Source: Sinomonas atrocyanea (GTDB taxonomy: Bacteria > Actinomycetota > Actinomycetes > Actinomycetales > Micrococcaceae). Taken from it: a stretch of DNA of 64,000 nt. The stretch covers positions 806,001 to 870,000 of the forward strand of contig NZ_CP014518.1 of the NCBI RefSeq assembly GCF_001577305.1, read 5' to 3'. Within the stretch, counting starts at the first letter, position 1; every line of letters begins with the position of its first letter. Below the pieces are notes generated by a model. That model was not told where the DNA came from. It saw only the letters and a list, made by a program, of their open reading frames with translations, and searched no databases. This document shows positions 18,213 through 26,967 of the stretch, piece by piece. The position numbers and the translations under genes are program-made.

Positions 18213-18716
18213 GTGGATCCGCTCTTCTCCCATGCACCCCAGCCCTCCGGCGAGCCGGAGCAGGGCGGCGAGCTGCCGCCGTCGCGCGTGCTGCACATGC
18301 TGCTCCCGGCCCCCCGCGAGATCGTCTACGGCGCCTTCGTAGGAGACCTCCATCTGTGGTGGCCCTCCTCCTACACCGGGTTCGGAGAAGGGACGCACGC
18401 GTTCATCGAGGACTCGGTCGTGGGGGAGGAGGGCCCCGCTGGGCAGCTCCAGGTCTGGGGCACGGTCACGGAGGAGCGCCCCGGTGAGCTGATCGAGATC
18501 GCGTGGACGCTCGCCGGCAGCCCCGATTCCCCGACGCGGGTGCGCGTCGAGTTCAGCGACGCCGACGACGGCACGCTCGTGCTCTTCACCCACGACGGCT
18601 GGGCCCGAGGCGCCGAGGGCGCGCAGCAGTACGCGAAGTACAGCGAGTGGCGCGTGATCCTGGGGCGCTTCGCGGCCTTCTTCGGCCAGCCTGCGGAGGC
18701 CGTGACGGAAACCTGA
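18213..18716 (+). CDS. SRPBCC-domain protein (AHSA1-like), unknown ligand
   Basis: This 167-aa protein reads like the START/Bet v1-like SRPBCC fold: LPAPREIVYGAFVGDLHLWWPSSYTGFGEG (entrance helix and W-W-P motif), GQLQVWGTVTEERPGELIEIAWTL, then VRVEFSDADDGTLVLFTHDGWARG, ending with the long C-terminal helix EWRVILGRFAAFFG. The fold binds hydrophobic ligands, and no specific substrate can be named. I prefer the GTG at 18213: TACGAT (18200-18205) ends 7 bases before it, which fits a leaderless transcript, common in actinobacteria. An ATG at 18186 in the same frame is the alternative. It stands alone between the rrn terminator and a regulator remnant. Confidence 0.75.
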   Translation: MDPLFSHAPQPSGEPEQGGELPPSRVLHMLLPAPREIVYGAFVGDLHLWWPSSYTGFGEGTHAFIEDSVVGEEGPAGQLQVWGTVTEERPGELIEIAWTLAGSPDSPTRVRVEFSDADDGTLVLFTHDGWARGAEGAQQYAKYSEWRVILGRFAAFFGQPAEAVTET

Positions 18717-18721
18717 GGGTC

Positions 18722-18850
18722 CTAGCGGCGGTGCTGCGGGACCGCTGTGCTGGCCCGGACCACGAACTCGGGGTCGAAGATCCTGCTCCGGGGCGCCAGG
18801 CTGCCGTCGGAGGCTCCGACGGCCATCCCGTCCGGGGCCGCGCCGTGCTG
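18722..18850 (-). pseudogene. C-terminal remnant of a LacI/GalR-family regulator
   Basis: On the minus strand the sequence ending at the stop 18722-18724 reads FDPEFVVRASTAVPQHRR, which is the characteristic last stretch of LacI/GalR regulators (the F-V-V-R-x-S-T-A motif). About 40 residues are left. The frame upstream does not continue as a LacI ligand-binding domain, and the DUF2461 gene starts at 18886 on the other strand. I infer that a regulator gene was deleted here, leaving its tail. The call rests on recalling the C-terminal motif. Confidence 0.5.
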
Positions 18851-18885
18851 GACGCGTGGCTGTCCCGGGCGCGAGGATGCTGGTC

Positions 18886-19518
18886 ATGGTCACCTTTGAA
18901 GGCTTTCCCGCCGAGGGGCCGGCGTTCTATGCCGACCTCGAGGAGAACAACACCAAGGAGTGGTGGAGCGAGCACCAGGAGGTCTACGAGCGCGCGGTCC
19001 GGGCGCCGATGACCGCGCTGCTGGACGGCCTCGCCGCCGAGTTCGGCCCGGGAAAGATCTTCCGGCCGCACCGGGACGTGCGCTTCAGCCGGGACAAGTC
19101 GCCGTACAAGACCTCCCAGGGCGGGTTCGTGCAGACCGCCGAGGGCACCGGGTACTACGTCCACCTCGACGCCGAGGGGCTCGCGGTCGGGGCCGGCTGC
19201 CACACGTCCACGTCCGCCCAGGTGGAGCGCTTCCGCGCAGCGGTCGACGCCCCAGCCGACGGGAGATCACTGGAGGCGATCGTCGGATCGCTCGGCGGCG
19301 CCGGGTACGCGATCGAGGGCGAGCGGCTCAAGACCGTTCCCCGCGGCTACGCCAAGGACCATCCGCGCGCGGAGCTGCTCAGGCACAAGACCCTCACCGC
19401 CGGGAAGGCGGTCGGCACGCCGGAGTGGCTCGGATCGGCCGAGGCACTCGAGCACGTCCGCGCCAGCTGGGCCGAGCTGCGCCCGCTCGTGGAGTGGCTC
19501 ACCGGGCACCTCGGCTGA
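18886..19518 (+). CDS. DUF2461 domain-containing protein
   Basis: This 210-aa protein fits the DUF2461/TIGR02453 family: FYADLEENNTKEWWSEHQEVYE near the start, KIFRPHRDVRFSRDKSPYKT (about residues 56-75), then GYYVHLDAEGLAVGAGCH, and LKTVPRGYAKDHPRAELLRHKTL (about 147-169). The family is widespread but its biochemical role is not established. The ATG at 18886 was chosen because GAGG lies about 8 bases upstream and family members begin with the F-x-G-F-P motif; in-frame starts at 18856 and 18877 are less likely. It is convergent with the DUF4032 gene, with two bases between the stops. Confidence 0.85.
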   Translation: MVTFEGFPAEGPAFYADLEENNTKEWWSEHQEVYERAVRAPMTALLDGLAAEFGPGKIFRPHRDVRFSRDKSPYKTSQGGFVQTAEGTGYYVHLDAEGLAVGAGCHTSTSAQVERFRAAVDAPADGRSLEAIVGSLGGAGYAIEGERLKTVPRGYAKDHPRAELLRHKTLTAGKAVGTPEWLGSAEALEHVRASWAELRPLVEWLTGHLG

Positions 19519-19520
19519 GG

Positions 19521-20915
19521 TCAGTCGTCGACGAGGTCCTCGTCGTCGTACTCGTCCTCCCGGTGCCTGGCTTCCTCCTGCTCGATGACCTTGAGCATCT
19601 GGGTGTCCGGGTTGAGCATGATCGCGGCCTCGTCCCTGCGGTGCCGCAGGACGCTGTCGATGTAGGACTGCACGGTCTCGGCGAGCGGGACGTAGCGGTC
19701 GAGCCGCTCGGACATGTACCACCGGTGCTCCAGGACCTGGTGCACCACCTCGGCGGGCTCGAGTTTGCCGGAGAGCTCGCGGGGGATGGCCTTGACGATG
19801 GGTTCGAAGACCTGGCTGACCCACGCGTGCGCGCTGATCTCCTCATCCTGGCCCGGGTAGTTCTCGGCGCGGAACGTGTCCATGTCGTTGAGCAGCCGGC
19901 GGGCCTGGTTCTCCTGGGCATCGATCCCGGTGAGCCGCAGGAGCCGCCGCTGGTGGTGGCCGGCGTCGACCACCTTCGGCTGGAGCTGGATCGTGGAGCC
20001 GTCCGGGGTCGTCTTGATGGCGTACTCCTCCACGTCGAACCCGAGCTCGTTGAGCCGGCGGATGCGAGCCCCGAGCCGCCAGCGCTCGCCGAGCTCGAAC
20101 GATTCCTTCTCGGTCAGCTCGTTCCAGAGGTTGCGGTAGGAGTCCATGATCCGCTCGCTCGTGGCGACAGGATCGACCTCCTCGTCGATCAGGCCGCCGT
20201 CGAGGAGGTCCATGAGCTCCCCGGCGATGTTGACGCGCGCGATCTCCAGATCGTACTCGCGCTGGCCCGTGGAGAGGTCCGGGTACAGCTCGCCCGTCTC
20301 GGCGTCCACGAGGTAGGCGGCGAACGCGCCGGCGTCGCGCCGGAAGAGGGTGTTGGAGAGCGAGACGTCGCCCCAGTAGAAGCCCACGAGGTGGAGGCGC
20401 ACCAGCAGCAGCGCCTGGGCGTCGATGAGGCGGGTGAGGGTGTCCCGGCGCAGCTTCTGCGAGAAGAGCGCGCGGTAGGGGAGGGAGAACTTGAGGTGGC
20501 GGGTCACGAGGGCCGTGTCCAGCGGCCTGCCGTCCGGGGTCTGGCGGTCGCGGATCACGGCCACCGGCTCCACGCAGGGCACATCGAGCCGCTGGAGCTT
20601 GCGCAGCATGTGGTACTCGTGCCGGGCCACGTGCTCGCTCGTCTCCTTGATCGCGATCACCGACCCGCCGAGCCTCGCGAAGCGGACGATGTGCCGGGAG
20701 ATGCCCCGGGGGAGCGCGGCGAGGTACTGCTCGGGCCAGTCCTCGAGGGCCACGTGCCACGGCAGGTCGAGCAGCTCGGGGTCGGCCACCGCGGCCGTGA
20801 TGTTCAGCGACCCCAGCGCCGGGGTCCCGGGGTCGGGCTCCTGCCGGCGGGCGAGCTTGCCCACCTCCTCGTAGTCGGTGGGCTCGTCCTGCCAGGTAGC
20901 GCTCTGGTCGGTCAT
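19521..20915 (-). CDS. DUF4032 protein with kinase-like fold
   Basis: This protein is 464 aa long. The N-terminal half resembles a lipopolysaccharide-kinase/aminoglycoside-kinase fold: GGSVIAIKETSEHVARHEYHML (a strand with a lysine and a following Glu), and HLVGFYWGDVSLSNTLFRRDAG, resembling the catalytic G-D-x-x-x-x-N loop, then AYLVDAETGELY as a candidate metal-binding Asp. The C-terminal part (about 290-464) is the DUF4032 region and ends in a very acidic tail. Actinobacteria commonly carry one copy; its substrate is unknown to me. Two ATGs (20924 and 20915) precede MTDQSATW; I chose the second, with GGAAGA 9 bases upstream. It lies downstream of the sugar ATPase but behind a terminator. 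Confidence 0.82.
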   Translation of the reverse strand: MTDQSATWQDEPTDYEEVGKLARRQEPDPGTPALGSLNITAAVADPELLDLPWHVALEDWPEQYLAALPRGISRHIVRFARLGGSVIAIKETSEHVARHEYHMLRKLQRLDVPCVEPVAVIRDRQTPDGRPLDTALVTRHLKFSLPYRALFSQKLRRDTLTRLIDAQALLLVRLHLVGFYWGDVSLSNTLFRRDAGAFAAYLVDAETGELYPDLSTGQREYDLEIARVNIAGELMDLLDGGLIDEEVDPVATSERIMDSYRNLWNELTEKESFELGERWRLGARIRRLNELGFDVEEYAIKTTPDGSTIQLQPKVVDAGHHQRRLLRLTGIDAQENQARRLLNDMDTFRAENYPGQDEEISAHAWVSQVFEPIVKAIPRELSGKLEPAEVVHQVLEHRWYMSERLDRYVPLAETVQSYIDSVLRHRRDEAAIMLNPDTQMLKVIEQEEARHREDEYDDEDLVDD

Positions 20916-20966
20916 GGCTTCCATTCTTCCGCTGATGGGCCAGGGCGCGCAGCCCCGCTCACACGA

Positions 20967-20994
20967 GTGCCCGCCGGGAGGACCCGGCGGGCAC
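20967..20994 (-). terminator. Terminator after the sugar ABC ATPase gene
   Basis: A perfect 12-bp stem, GTGCCCGCCGGG, with loop AGGA, lying between the ATPase stop (21037) and the DUF4032 start on the minus strand. Confidence 0.75.
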
Positions 20995-21036
20995 GTCGCT
21001 GTGGTGTGGTGCGGGCGGGCTCAGCCGCCCCCGGGC

Positions 21037-22125
<1,089 letters not shown>

Positions 22126-22300
22126 CGATCCCTTCACCGGCAGGTACGTGCCGGACGATCCGTAGTGAATGGTTCTTGTTGTTCAGTTGTGTCCCCCGGA
22201 AGGGGAGTGGAGCACTGGCCGCCGAAGCTGGCGCCGCCAGTGTGCCACAGCATCAGGAACGAGGGCAGCGCCCTCGCTCACACAGAGAGTATGGCATGGA

Positions 22301-22323
22301 TCACATTCGGTTGGACAATGTGA
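22301..22323 (-). promoter_or_regulatory. Inverted repeat in the ugpC upstream region, candidate operator
   Basis: TCACATT-N9-AATGTGA is a perfect 7-bp inverted repeat about 180 bases before the ugpC start. On the minus strand TTGTCC overlaps it and a TAC-containing -10-like stretch follows about 18-19 bases later, so a bound protein could touch RNA polymerase. The half-sites resemble inverted CRP half-sites. The regulator is unknown. Confidence 0.4.
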
Positions 22324-22357
22324 CGTGCGCAACGTCCACGATGCGGCCCTCGGGCGG

Positions 22358-23146
22358 TCAGGGGGTGCGCTGGGCCGGGAGTTCCGAGCGCAGCCGGGCA
22401 AGGAGGTCCACGACGTCGGCCACGTCCTCGGGGCTCCCGACGCGGAACGCGGCCGCGGTCTCGCCATCGCCGACCTTGAGCCCGACGTCGCCCGTCTCGA
22501 GGGCATGGAAGCCGTCCTCGTCCGTGACGTCGTCGCCCGCGAAGAACACCGCGTCCGCCTCGGTGACCTGCCGCAGGAAGGCGAGGCCCTCGCCCTTCGT
22601 AGCGTGCACCACGGAGCCCTCGAGCACTTCCTTGCCGTCCTTGAGGAAGATGTCGCTGCGGGCGGCGAGCAGCTTCTTGGCGCCCGTGACCGCGGCGGCG
22701 GCGTCCTCCCGGTCAGCCTGGCGGGTGTGCAGGACGCGTCCGGCGGGCTTCTCCTCCACCCACGTGCCCGGGGCCTGCGACGCGATCTCGGTGAAGACCC
22801 GGTGCAGGATGTCCAGTGCGTCGCGCTGGTCGGGATCGAGGGTGACGGGCTGCTCCTCGCCGCCGAGGCGGACCTCGGCGCCGTGGCTGCCGATCAGCAG
22901 CGTGCGGGTGTCCGGGGAGGCGACGGCCACGAGGCTCGCCAGCGACCGGCCCGAGACGTAGGCCGTCCACGTGTGGGGGAGTGCGGCGAGCCGCACCACG
23001 GCGTCCCCCGTCGCCGGAAGGGGGCGCGCGTCCTCGGCCCGGGGCACGATCGGCGCGACCACGCCGTCGAAGTCCAGGGCCACGAGGAGCTTGTCGACCT
23101 TGGCGAGGCGCGCGAGCGCTTCGCGCAGTTCCCCGTCGATGCTCAC
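22358..23146 (-). CDS. otsB: Trehalose-6-phosphate phosphatase
   Basis: This 262-aa HAD-superfamily phosphatase converts trehalose-6-phosphate to trehalose. Motif I is ALDFDGVVAP (about residues 22-31), with the nucleophilic Asp and the second Asp. Motif II is YVSGRSLASL, and the C-terminal motif IV is FFAGDDVTDEDGFHAL. I chose the GTG at 23146 (MSIDGELREAL): GGAGG precedes it and it overlaps the otsA stop by GTGA. A longer frame to 23188 would run into otsA. It is the second gene of otsA-otsB. The trehalose made here can feed TreS-Mak-GlgE in the glucan locus some 15 kb away. Confidence 0.93.
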   Translation of the reverse strand: MSIDGELREALARLAKVDKLLVALDFDGVVAPIVPRAEDARPLPATGDAVVRLAALPHTWTAYVSGRSLASLVAVASPDTRTLLIGSHGAEVRLGGEEQPVTLDPDQRDALDILHRVFTEIASQAPGTWVEEKPAGRVLHTRQADREDAAAAVTGAKKLLAARSDIFLKDGKEVLEGSVVHATKGEGLAFLRQVTEADAVFFAGDDVTDEDGFHALETGDVGLKVGDGETAAAFRVGSPEDVADVVDLLARLRSELPAQRTP

Positions 23147-24618
23147 GGGCAGACCTCCTTGAGGCGGGCGAGGAACGAGGCGGACCATTCCTCGACATTG
23201 TGGACCACGATCTGCCGGCGCATGGCCTTCATGCGGCGCGCCGCGACCCCGCGGGGAAGGCTGATGGCCGTGGTGATGGCGTCCTTGAGGCCCGCGATGT
23301 CATGCGGGTTCACCAGCAGCGCCTGCTTGAGCTGGTCCGCGGCGCCCGCGAACTCGGAGAGCACGAGTGCCCCGGTCCCGTCGCGGCGCGCGGCCACGTA
23401 CTCCTTGGCCACGAGGTTCATGCCGTCGCGCAGCGCGGTGACGAGCATGACGTCGGCGGCCAGGTAGAGGGCGACCATCTCCTCGACCGGGTAGGAGTGG
23501 TGCAGGTAGCGGACGGCCGTGTGCTGCATCGTGTCGAAGGTGCCGTTGATGCGGCCGACGGTGCCCTCGATCTCCTCCCGCAGGATCCTGTACTGCTCGA
23601 CCCGCTCGCGGCTCGGGCTCGCGACCTGGATGAGGGTGACGTCCCCGACGCGGGCCCGGCCGTCCGTGAGGAGCTCCTCGAACGCCTTGAGGCGGTGGCG
23701 GATGCCCTTCGTGTAGTCCAGGCGGTCCACGCCCAGCATGATCGTGGTCGGGTCGCCGAGGTCGTGGCGGATCTGGCGCGCCCGCTCGATGATCTCCGGA
23801 CGCTCCGCGAGCTCGCTGATCCGCGCCGTGTCGATGGAGATGGGGAACGCCTCGGCCCGGACCGTGCGCTCCCGCGGCGACCACTCGCCGTCGTGCGCGG
23901 GATCCGTCACCACCAGCCGGGAGCCCTTGCCCGCCGCGCGGGCGTAGCGGCGGGCGGCGCGGGCGAAGTTCGCGGCGTCGTTGGGCCGCTGGAAGCCGAG
24001 CAGGTCCGCGCCGAGGAGGCCCTCGAGGACCTGCCGCCGCCACGGCAGCTGGGCGAAGATCTCCTGCGGCGGGAACGGGATGTGGTTGAAGAAGCCGATC
24101 TTCAGATCCGGGCGGAGCCGGCGCAGCATGGCCGGCACGAGCTGGAGCTGGTAGTCCTGCACCCACACCGTGGCGCCCTCGGCGGCCCGCTCGGCGGCGG
24201 CGTCCGCGAAGCGCTGGTTCACGCGCTGGTACGAGTCCCACCAGGCCCGGTGGAACTCCGGGGGCGCGATGACGTCGTGGTAGAGCGGCCACAGGGTCGC
24301 GTTGGAGAAGCCCTCGTAGTAGTTCTCGACCTCCTGCGCCGTCAGCGGCACCGGGAGGATCGTGATGCCCTCGTGCTCGAACGGCTCGAGGACCTCGTCG
24401 GGGGCGCCGTGCCAGCCCACCCACGCGCCGTCGGACTTCTCCATGACCGGCGCGAGCGCCGTCACGAGCCCTCCGGGGGAGCGCCGCCAGCCGGAGCCGC
24501 TGGCCTCCTCGACCCGGTCCACGGGAAGGCGGTTCGAGACCACCAGGAAGTCGTACAGCTCTCCCTGGGCCTCATCGGCGGCCTCTCCTGCGGTCTTGGT
24601 GGCACTGCTCTGGCTCAC
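23143..24618 (-). CDS. otsA: Trehalose-6-phosphate synthase
   Basis: This 491-aa GT20 enzyme makes trehalose-6-phosphate from UDP/GDP-glucose and glucose-6-phosphate. The family blocks are in order: FLVVSNRLPV (about 25-34), GGLVTAL (glycine loop), WVQDYQLQLVPAMLR, GFFNHIPFPPQEIFAQLPWR, GVDRLDYTKGI, HSYPVEEMVALYLAADVMLVTALRDGMNLVAKEYV and LSEFAGAA. The GTG at 24618 has AGGGG 7 bases upstream; a TTG at 24633 is the alternative. It overlaps otsB by GTGA and is divergent from the DsbA-like gene. Confidence 0.94.
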   Translation of the reverse strand: MSQSSATKTAGEAADEAQGELYDFLVVSNRLPVDRVEEASGSGWRRSPGGLVTALAPVMEKSDGAWVGWHGAPDEVLEPFEHEGITILPVPLTAQEVENYYEGFSNATLWPLYHDVIAPPEFHRAWWDSYQRVNQRFADAAAERAAEGATVWVQDYQLQLVPAMLRRLRPDLKIGFFNHIPFPPQEIFAQLPWRRQVLEGLLGADLLGFQRPNDAANFARAARRYARAAGKGSRLVVTDPAHDGEWSPRERTVRAEAFPISIDTARISELAERPEIIERARQIRHDLGDPTTIMLGVDRLDYTKGIRHRLKAFEELLTDGRARVGDVTLIQVASPSRERVEQYRILREEIEGTVGRINGTFDTMQHTAVRYLHHSYPVEEMVALYLAADVMLVTALRDGMNLVAKEYVAARRDGTGALVLSEFAGAADQLKQALLVNPHDIAGLKDAITTAISLPRGVAARRMKAMRRQIVVHNVEEWSASFLARLKEVCP

Positions 24619-24854
24619 GCTCAGCCCCCTCAACTATTCCTCATTGGCCTCCAGCCTACCGGGGAGCACTGCGCAGCACGTCACACCGGGGCCCGGAACT
24701 GCCCAGCGGCGCAGGTCGTTGCGCAGTACGGAAGACCTGCGCGGGCAGGGGAGTGGCGCGGGCGCGGCCGGAAGGGCGCGGCGGCGCTGCACTACACTGA
24801 GCCCGTCGCCGCCATGCGCGCCGAGAAGGTGCCGCGAACCGATCATGAGGAACG

Positions 24855-25751
24855 ATGAGCCCCGCCAACCAGCCACGACAGACCAAGGCAGAGCGCACCG
24901 CCGCCGCCCGTGAGAAGGCCCGCCAGATCCGTGAGGCGCAGCAGAAGAAGGAGCGGCGCAACAAGCTGCTGATCCGTTGGGGCGTCGTCGTGGCGCTCGT
25001 CGCCGTGATCGCCGTTGTCGCGCTCGTCGTGACCACGTCGATGCGGCAGAACGCGCCGGTCGGGGACACCGGGCCGCGCGCGGCCAACACCAACCAGTAC
25101 GGCGGCGTGACCTTGGGCAAGGGCACCGCGGTGACGCCGGTGCCAGCCTCCACCGTCAACGTCGCCGACATCCCCTCGCCGACCGCCCAGCCCACGCAGG
25201 GTCAGGCGGCCAACGCCCCCGGCGTCGAGGCGTCCGCGAAGGGCCAGCCGGTCAAGGTGGTCCTATATGTGGACTTCATCTGCCCGATCTGCAAGCAGTT
25301 CGAGGACACCTACGGTTCCAAGCTGACGCAGGAGCGCAACGACGGGAAGATCACCGTCGAGTACCGCCCGCTCGGCTTCCTGGACCGCAACTCGACCACG
25401 AACTACTCCTCCCGCGCCGCAGCCGCCGCGGCCGCGGTGGCGAACTCCTACCCGGACAAGTACGCCGACTTCTTCAACGCCCTCTACGCCCAGCAGCCGG
25501 CCGAGGGCAGTGCGGGCCTGTCCGACGACAAGCTCAAGCAGATCGCCAAGGACCTCGGCGCGGACATCAGCAAGGCCGTGGACGACAAGACCTACCGCCC
25601 GCAGGTCAAGTACGACACCCAGCTCGCCTCGTCCTCCGGGGTGACCGGAACGCCGACCGTCTTTGTGGACGGCAAGCAGTGGGGCGTGGGCGCCGCCGCC
25701 AACACCCCGTTCGACCAGTTCCTGGACGCCGCGGTGGCGGCGAAGGGCTGA
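24855..25751 (+). CDS. Membrane-anchored DsbA-family thioredoxin-fold protein
   Basis: This 298-aa protein has a Lys/Arg/Gln-rich charged N-terminus (1-38), one membrane segment (about 42-63, WGVVVALVAVIAVVALVVTT), a linker, then a DsbA/thioredoxin_4 domain. VVLYVDFICPICKQFEDTYG carries the CPIC redox site (about residues 143-146). SGVTGTPTVFVDGKQWG is the cis-Pro loop. The redox domain is expected outside the membrane, acting in disulfide formation or isomerisation of exported proteins. GAGGAAC sits just upstream of the ATG, and TACACT (24793-24798) is a possible -10. A strong terminator follows before tRNA-Thr. Confidence 0.9.
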   Translation: MSPANQPRQTKAERTAAAREKARQIREAQQKKERRNKLLIRWGVVVALVAVIAVVALVVTTSMRQNAPVGDTGPRAANTNQYGGVTLGKGTAVTPVPASTVNVADIPSPTAQPTQGQAANAPGVEASAKGQPVKVVLYVDFICPICKQFEDTYGSKLTQERNDGKITVEYRPLGFLDRNSTTNYSSRAAAAAAAVANSYPDKYADFFNALYAQQPAEGSAGLSDDKLKQIAKDLGADISKAVDDKTYRPQVKYDTQLASSSGVTGTPTVFVDGKQWGVGAAANTPFDQFLDAAVAAKG

Positions 25752-25788
25752 TTCCCGCTCCCCGTCCGCGGCGCGGCGACGGACGACG

Positions 25789-25821
25789 GCGGCCCGGTCC
25801 CCTGTGCGGGGGCCGGGCCGC
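25789..25821 (+). terminator. Terminator after the DsbA-like gene
   Basis: A 14-bp GC-rich stem with one G-T pair and loop TGTGC, followed by TTTCGTTT, 38 bases after the stop codon. Confidence 0.8.
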
Positions 25822-25850
25822 TTTCGTTTCTGGGACCCGGGCGGAGCCGG

Positions 25851-25856
25851 TAGGCT
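25851..25856 (+). promoter_or_regulatory. Possible -10 element of tRNA-Thr
   Basis: TAGGCT ends 26 bases before the tRNA 5' end. No clear -35 box is visible. Confidence 0.35.
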
Positions 25857-25882
25857 GGTGCTGCGCGCCCCGTGGGCGCCCC

Positions 25883-25956
25883 GCCCCCTTAGCTCAGTTG
25901 GCCAGAGCATCTGTCTTGTAAACAGAGGGTCGCCGGTTCGAATCCGGCAGGGGGCT
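25883..25956 (+). tRNA. tRNA-Thr(UGU)
   Basis: This 74-base cloverleaf has acceptor GCCCCCT pairing with AGGGGGC, D-arm TTAGCTCAGTTGG, and anticodon stem CTGT/ACAG around a CTTGTAA loop, giving anticodon TGU in DNA terms. The T-arm is CCGGTTCGAATCCGG. CCA is not encoded. The tRNA marks the change from core to accessory DNA, and its 3' half is the usual target of tyrosine integrases, but no second copy of it is present in the window. Confidence 0.96.
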
Positions 25957-26004
25957 CAGTGATTATCAGGGGTCCCGGCGGCCCGGGCTGGGCCGCCGAG
26001 GCGA

Positions 26005-26028
26005 CCTCCCCCTATTCCTCCCCCTATT
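26005..26028. repeat. Tandem 12-bp direct repeat downstream of tRNA-Thr
   Basis: CCTCCCCCTATT occurs twice, head to tail. It lies 48 bases after the tRNA, in the otherwise featureless stretch 25957-26166. It may be a recombination or att remnant; there is no other support. Confidence 0.4.
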
Positions 26029-26166
26029 CGAGCGGGCTGCCAGCAGAGGACCGGCCTCAAAGGCCGCGTGGCGCTATTCGTGATGCAGATCTTCTGCGCG
26101 TGGCCAACTGCTAGACGTTGCTCGCCAGCGCCCGCTGAAGGAGATCGTGGGGTTAGGGTCGGACCT

Positions 26167-26430
26167 ATGGCTGAGGGGGTTGAACGGCGGTTGACGCAGG
26201 GCGGGTCCGGGCCGCGGTTCCTGACACGGAAGGACGTCCAGGAGGAGCTGCAGATCTCAGCCTCGCAGGCGCTTGCGCTCGTGCGGAGCGGGGAGCTGCG
26301 CGCGATCCAGATCGGCGGCCGAGGTCAGTGGCGGATCGAGCGGGTGGTGCTGGAGGAGTTCATCGCTGAGGCCTACCGCCGGGCGGCTGGACGCGCCGGT
26401 GCAGCGGACGTTCCTGAGGGCGATGCCTGA
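26167..26430 (+). CDS. Excisionase-family helix-turn-helix DNA-binding protein
   Basis: This is an 87-aa protein. RFLTRKDVQEELQISASQALALVRSGELRAIQIGGRGQWRIE (about 18-58) is the winged-helix HTH_17/excisionase pattern (a T-x-x-D/E-V-A-x-x-L start, a recognition helix, then a G-x-x-R-I/V tip). Such proteins are recombination directionality factors or small regulators of mobile elements. TAGGGT ends 7 bases before the ATG, so a leaderless mRNA is likely. It overlaps the next gene by 8 bases. It sits right after tRNA-Thr with no integrase beside it, so it may be a leftover of an integrated element. Confidence 0.7.
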   Translation: MAEGVERRLTQGGSGPRFLTRKDVQEELQISASQALALVRSGELRAIQIGGRGQWRIERVVLEEFIAEAYRRAAGRAGAADVPEGDA

Positions 26431-26764
26431 CTCGGGGCCTGCCGAGCGGGAGGACCTGCTCGCTCAGGTGCGCGAGCTGAGCGGCTTCGTCGCGGCCGTC
26501 CCGCCGGCTCCGACGTCGGCCCCGGATCTGACAGCGGGGCCGGCGCGGCTGAGCGCCCTTGAGCTGCGCCGGTTCATACCGCATCTGGAGCGCCTGGGGG
26601 TGTTCAAGGCTGGGCAGGGGCGTCTGCCCGGTGCGGGCCCGTCGGCGCCGGAGGGGGAGCGGAGTCTGGGTGCCTGGCTGTGGCGGCAGCGCCGCGCCCG
26701 GGAGGCAGGGAGCCTTCATCCGCATGCTGCGGAGCTCCTCGAGGAGGCGCTGGGGCCCTACTAG
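26423..26764 (+). CDS. Small protein with helicase-associated (HA)-like repeat
   Basis: This 113-aa protein overlaps the HTH gene. Its second half, FIPHLERLGVFKAGQGRLPG followed by RSLGAWLWRQRRAREAGSLHPHAAELLEEAL, follows the pattern of the helicase-associated domain (L-G-x-W-x-x-x-Q-R-R, then L-x-x-x-x-x-x-L-L). That domain is usually found in tandem in actinobacterial helicases and mobile-element proteins. Here only one unit is present and no helicase motor. It may bind DNA alongside the HTH protein; no function is assigned. Confidence 0.55.
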   Translation: MPDSGPAEREDLLAQVRELSGFVAAVPPAPTSAPDLTAGPARLSALELRRFIPHLERLGVFKAGQGRLPGAGPSAPEGERSLGAWLWRQRRAREAGSLHPHAAELLEEALGPY

Positions 26765-26890
26765 CACCTTCCACCCCGCCAGGCCCAGACACTCGAACAG
26801 CATCACCCTTGACGCAGCAGCACTGCCATGGTGAACGCGGACACCGGCGGACTTCCACGCTCAGGGGCGTGGGCTGTCGGTGCGCGCACC

Positions 26891-26896
26891 TAGAAT
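26891..26896 (+). promoter_or_regulatory. Possible -10 element of the HNH nuclease gene
   Basis: TAGAAT lies 71 bases before the start codon. No clear -35 box is visible. Confidence 0.35.
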
Positions 26897-26967
26897 CACC
26901 CCTGTCGGCCCCGCATTCGCACCGCTGGGGCCGGGATTCTTGGAAGACCTTTGGGGGACAACAGAAC

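Noticed and set aside
26005..26028. Start of a CRISPR array
   Set aside because: Only two direct 12-bp units without spacers; no repeat-spacer array or cas gene was seen anywhere in the window.
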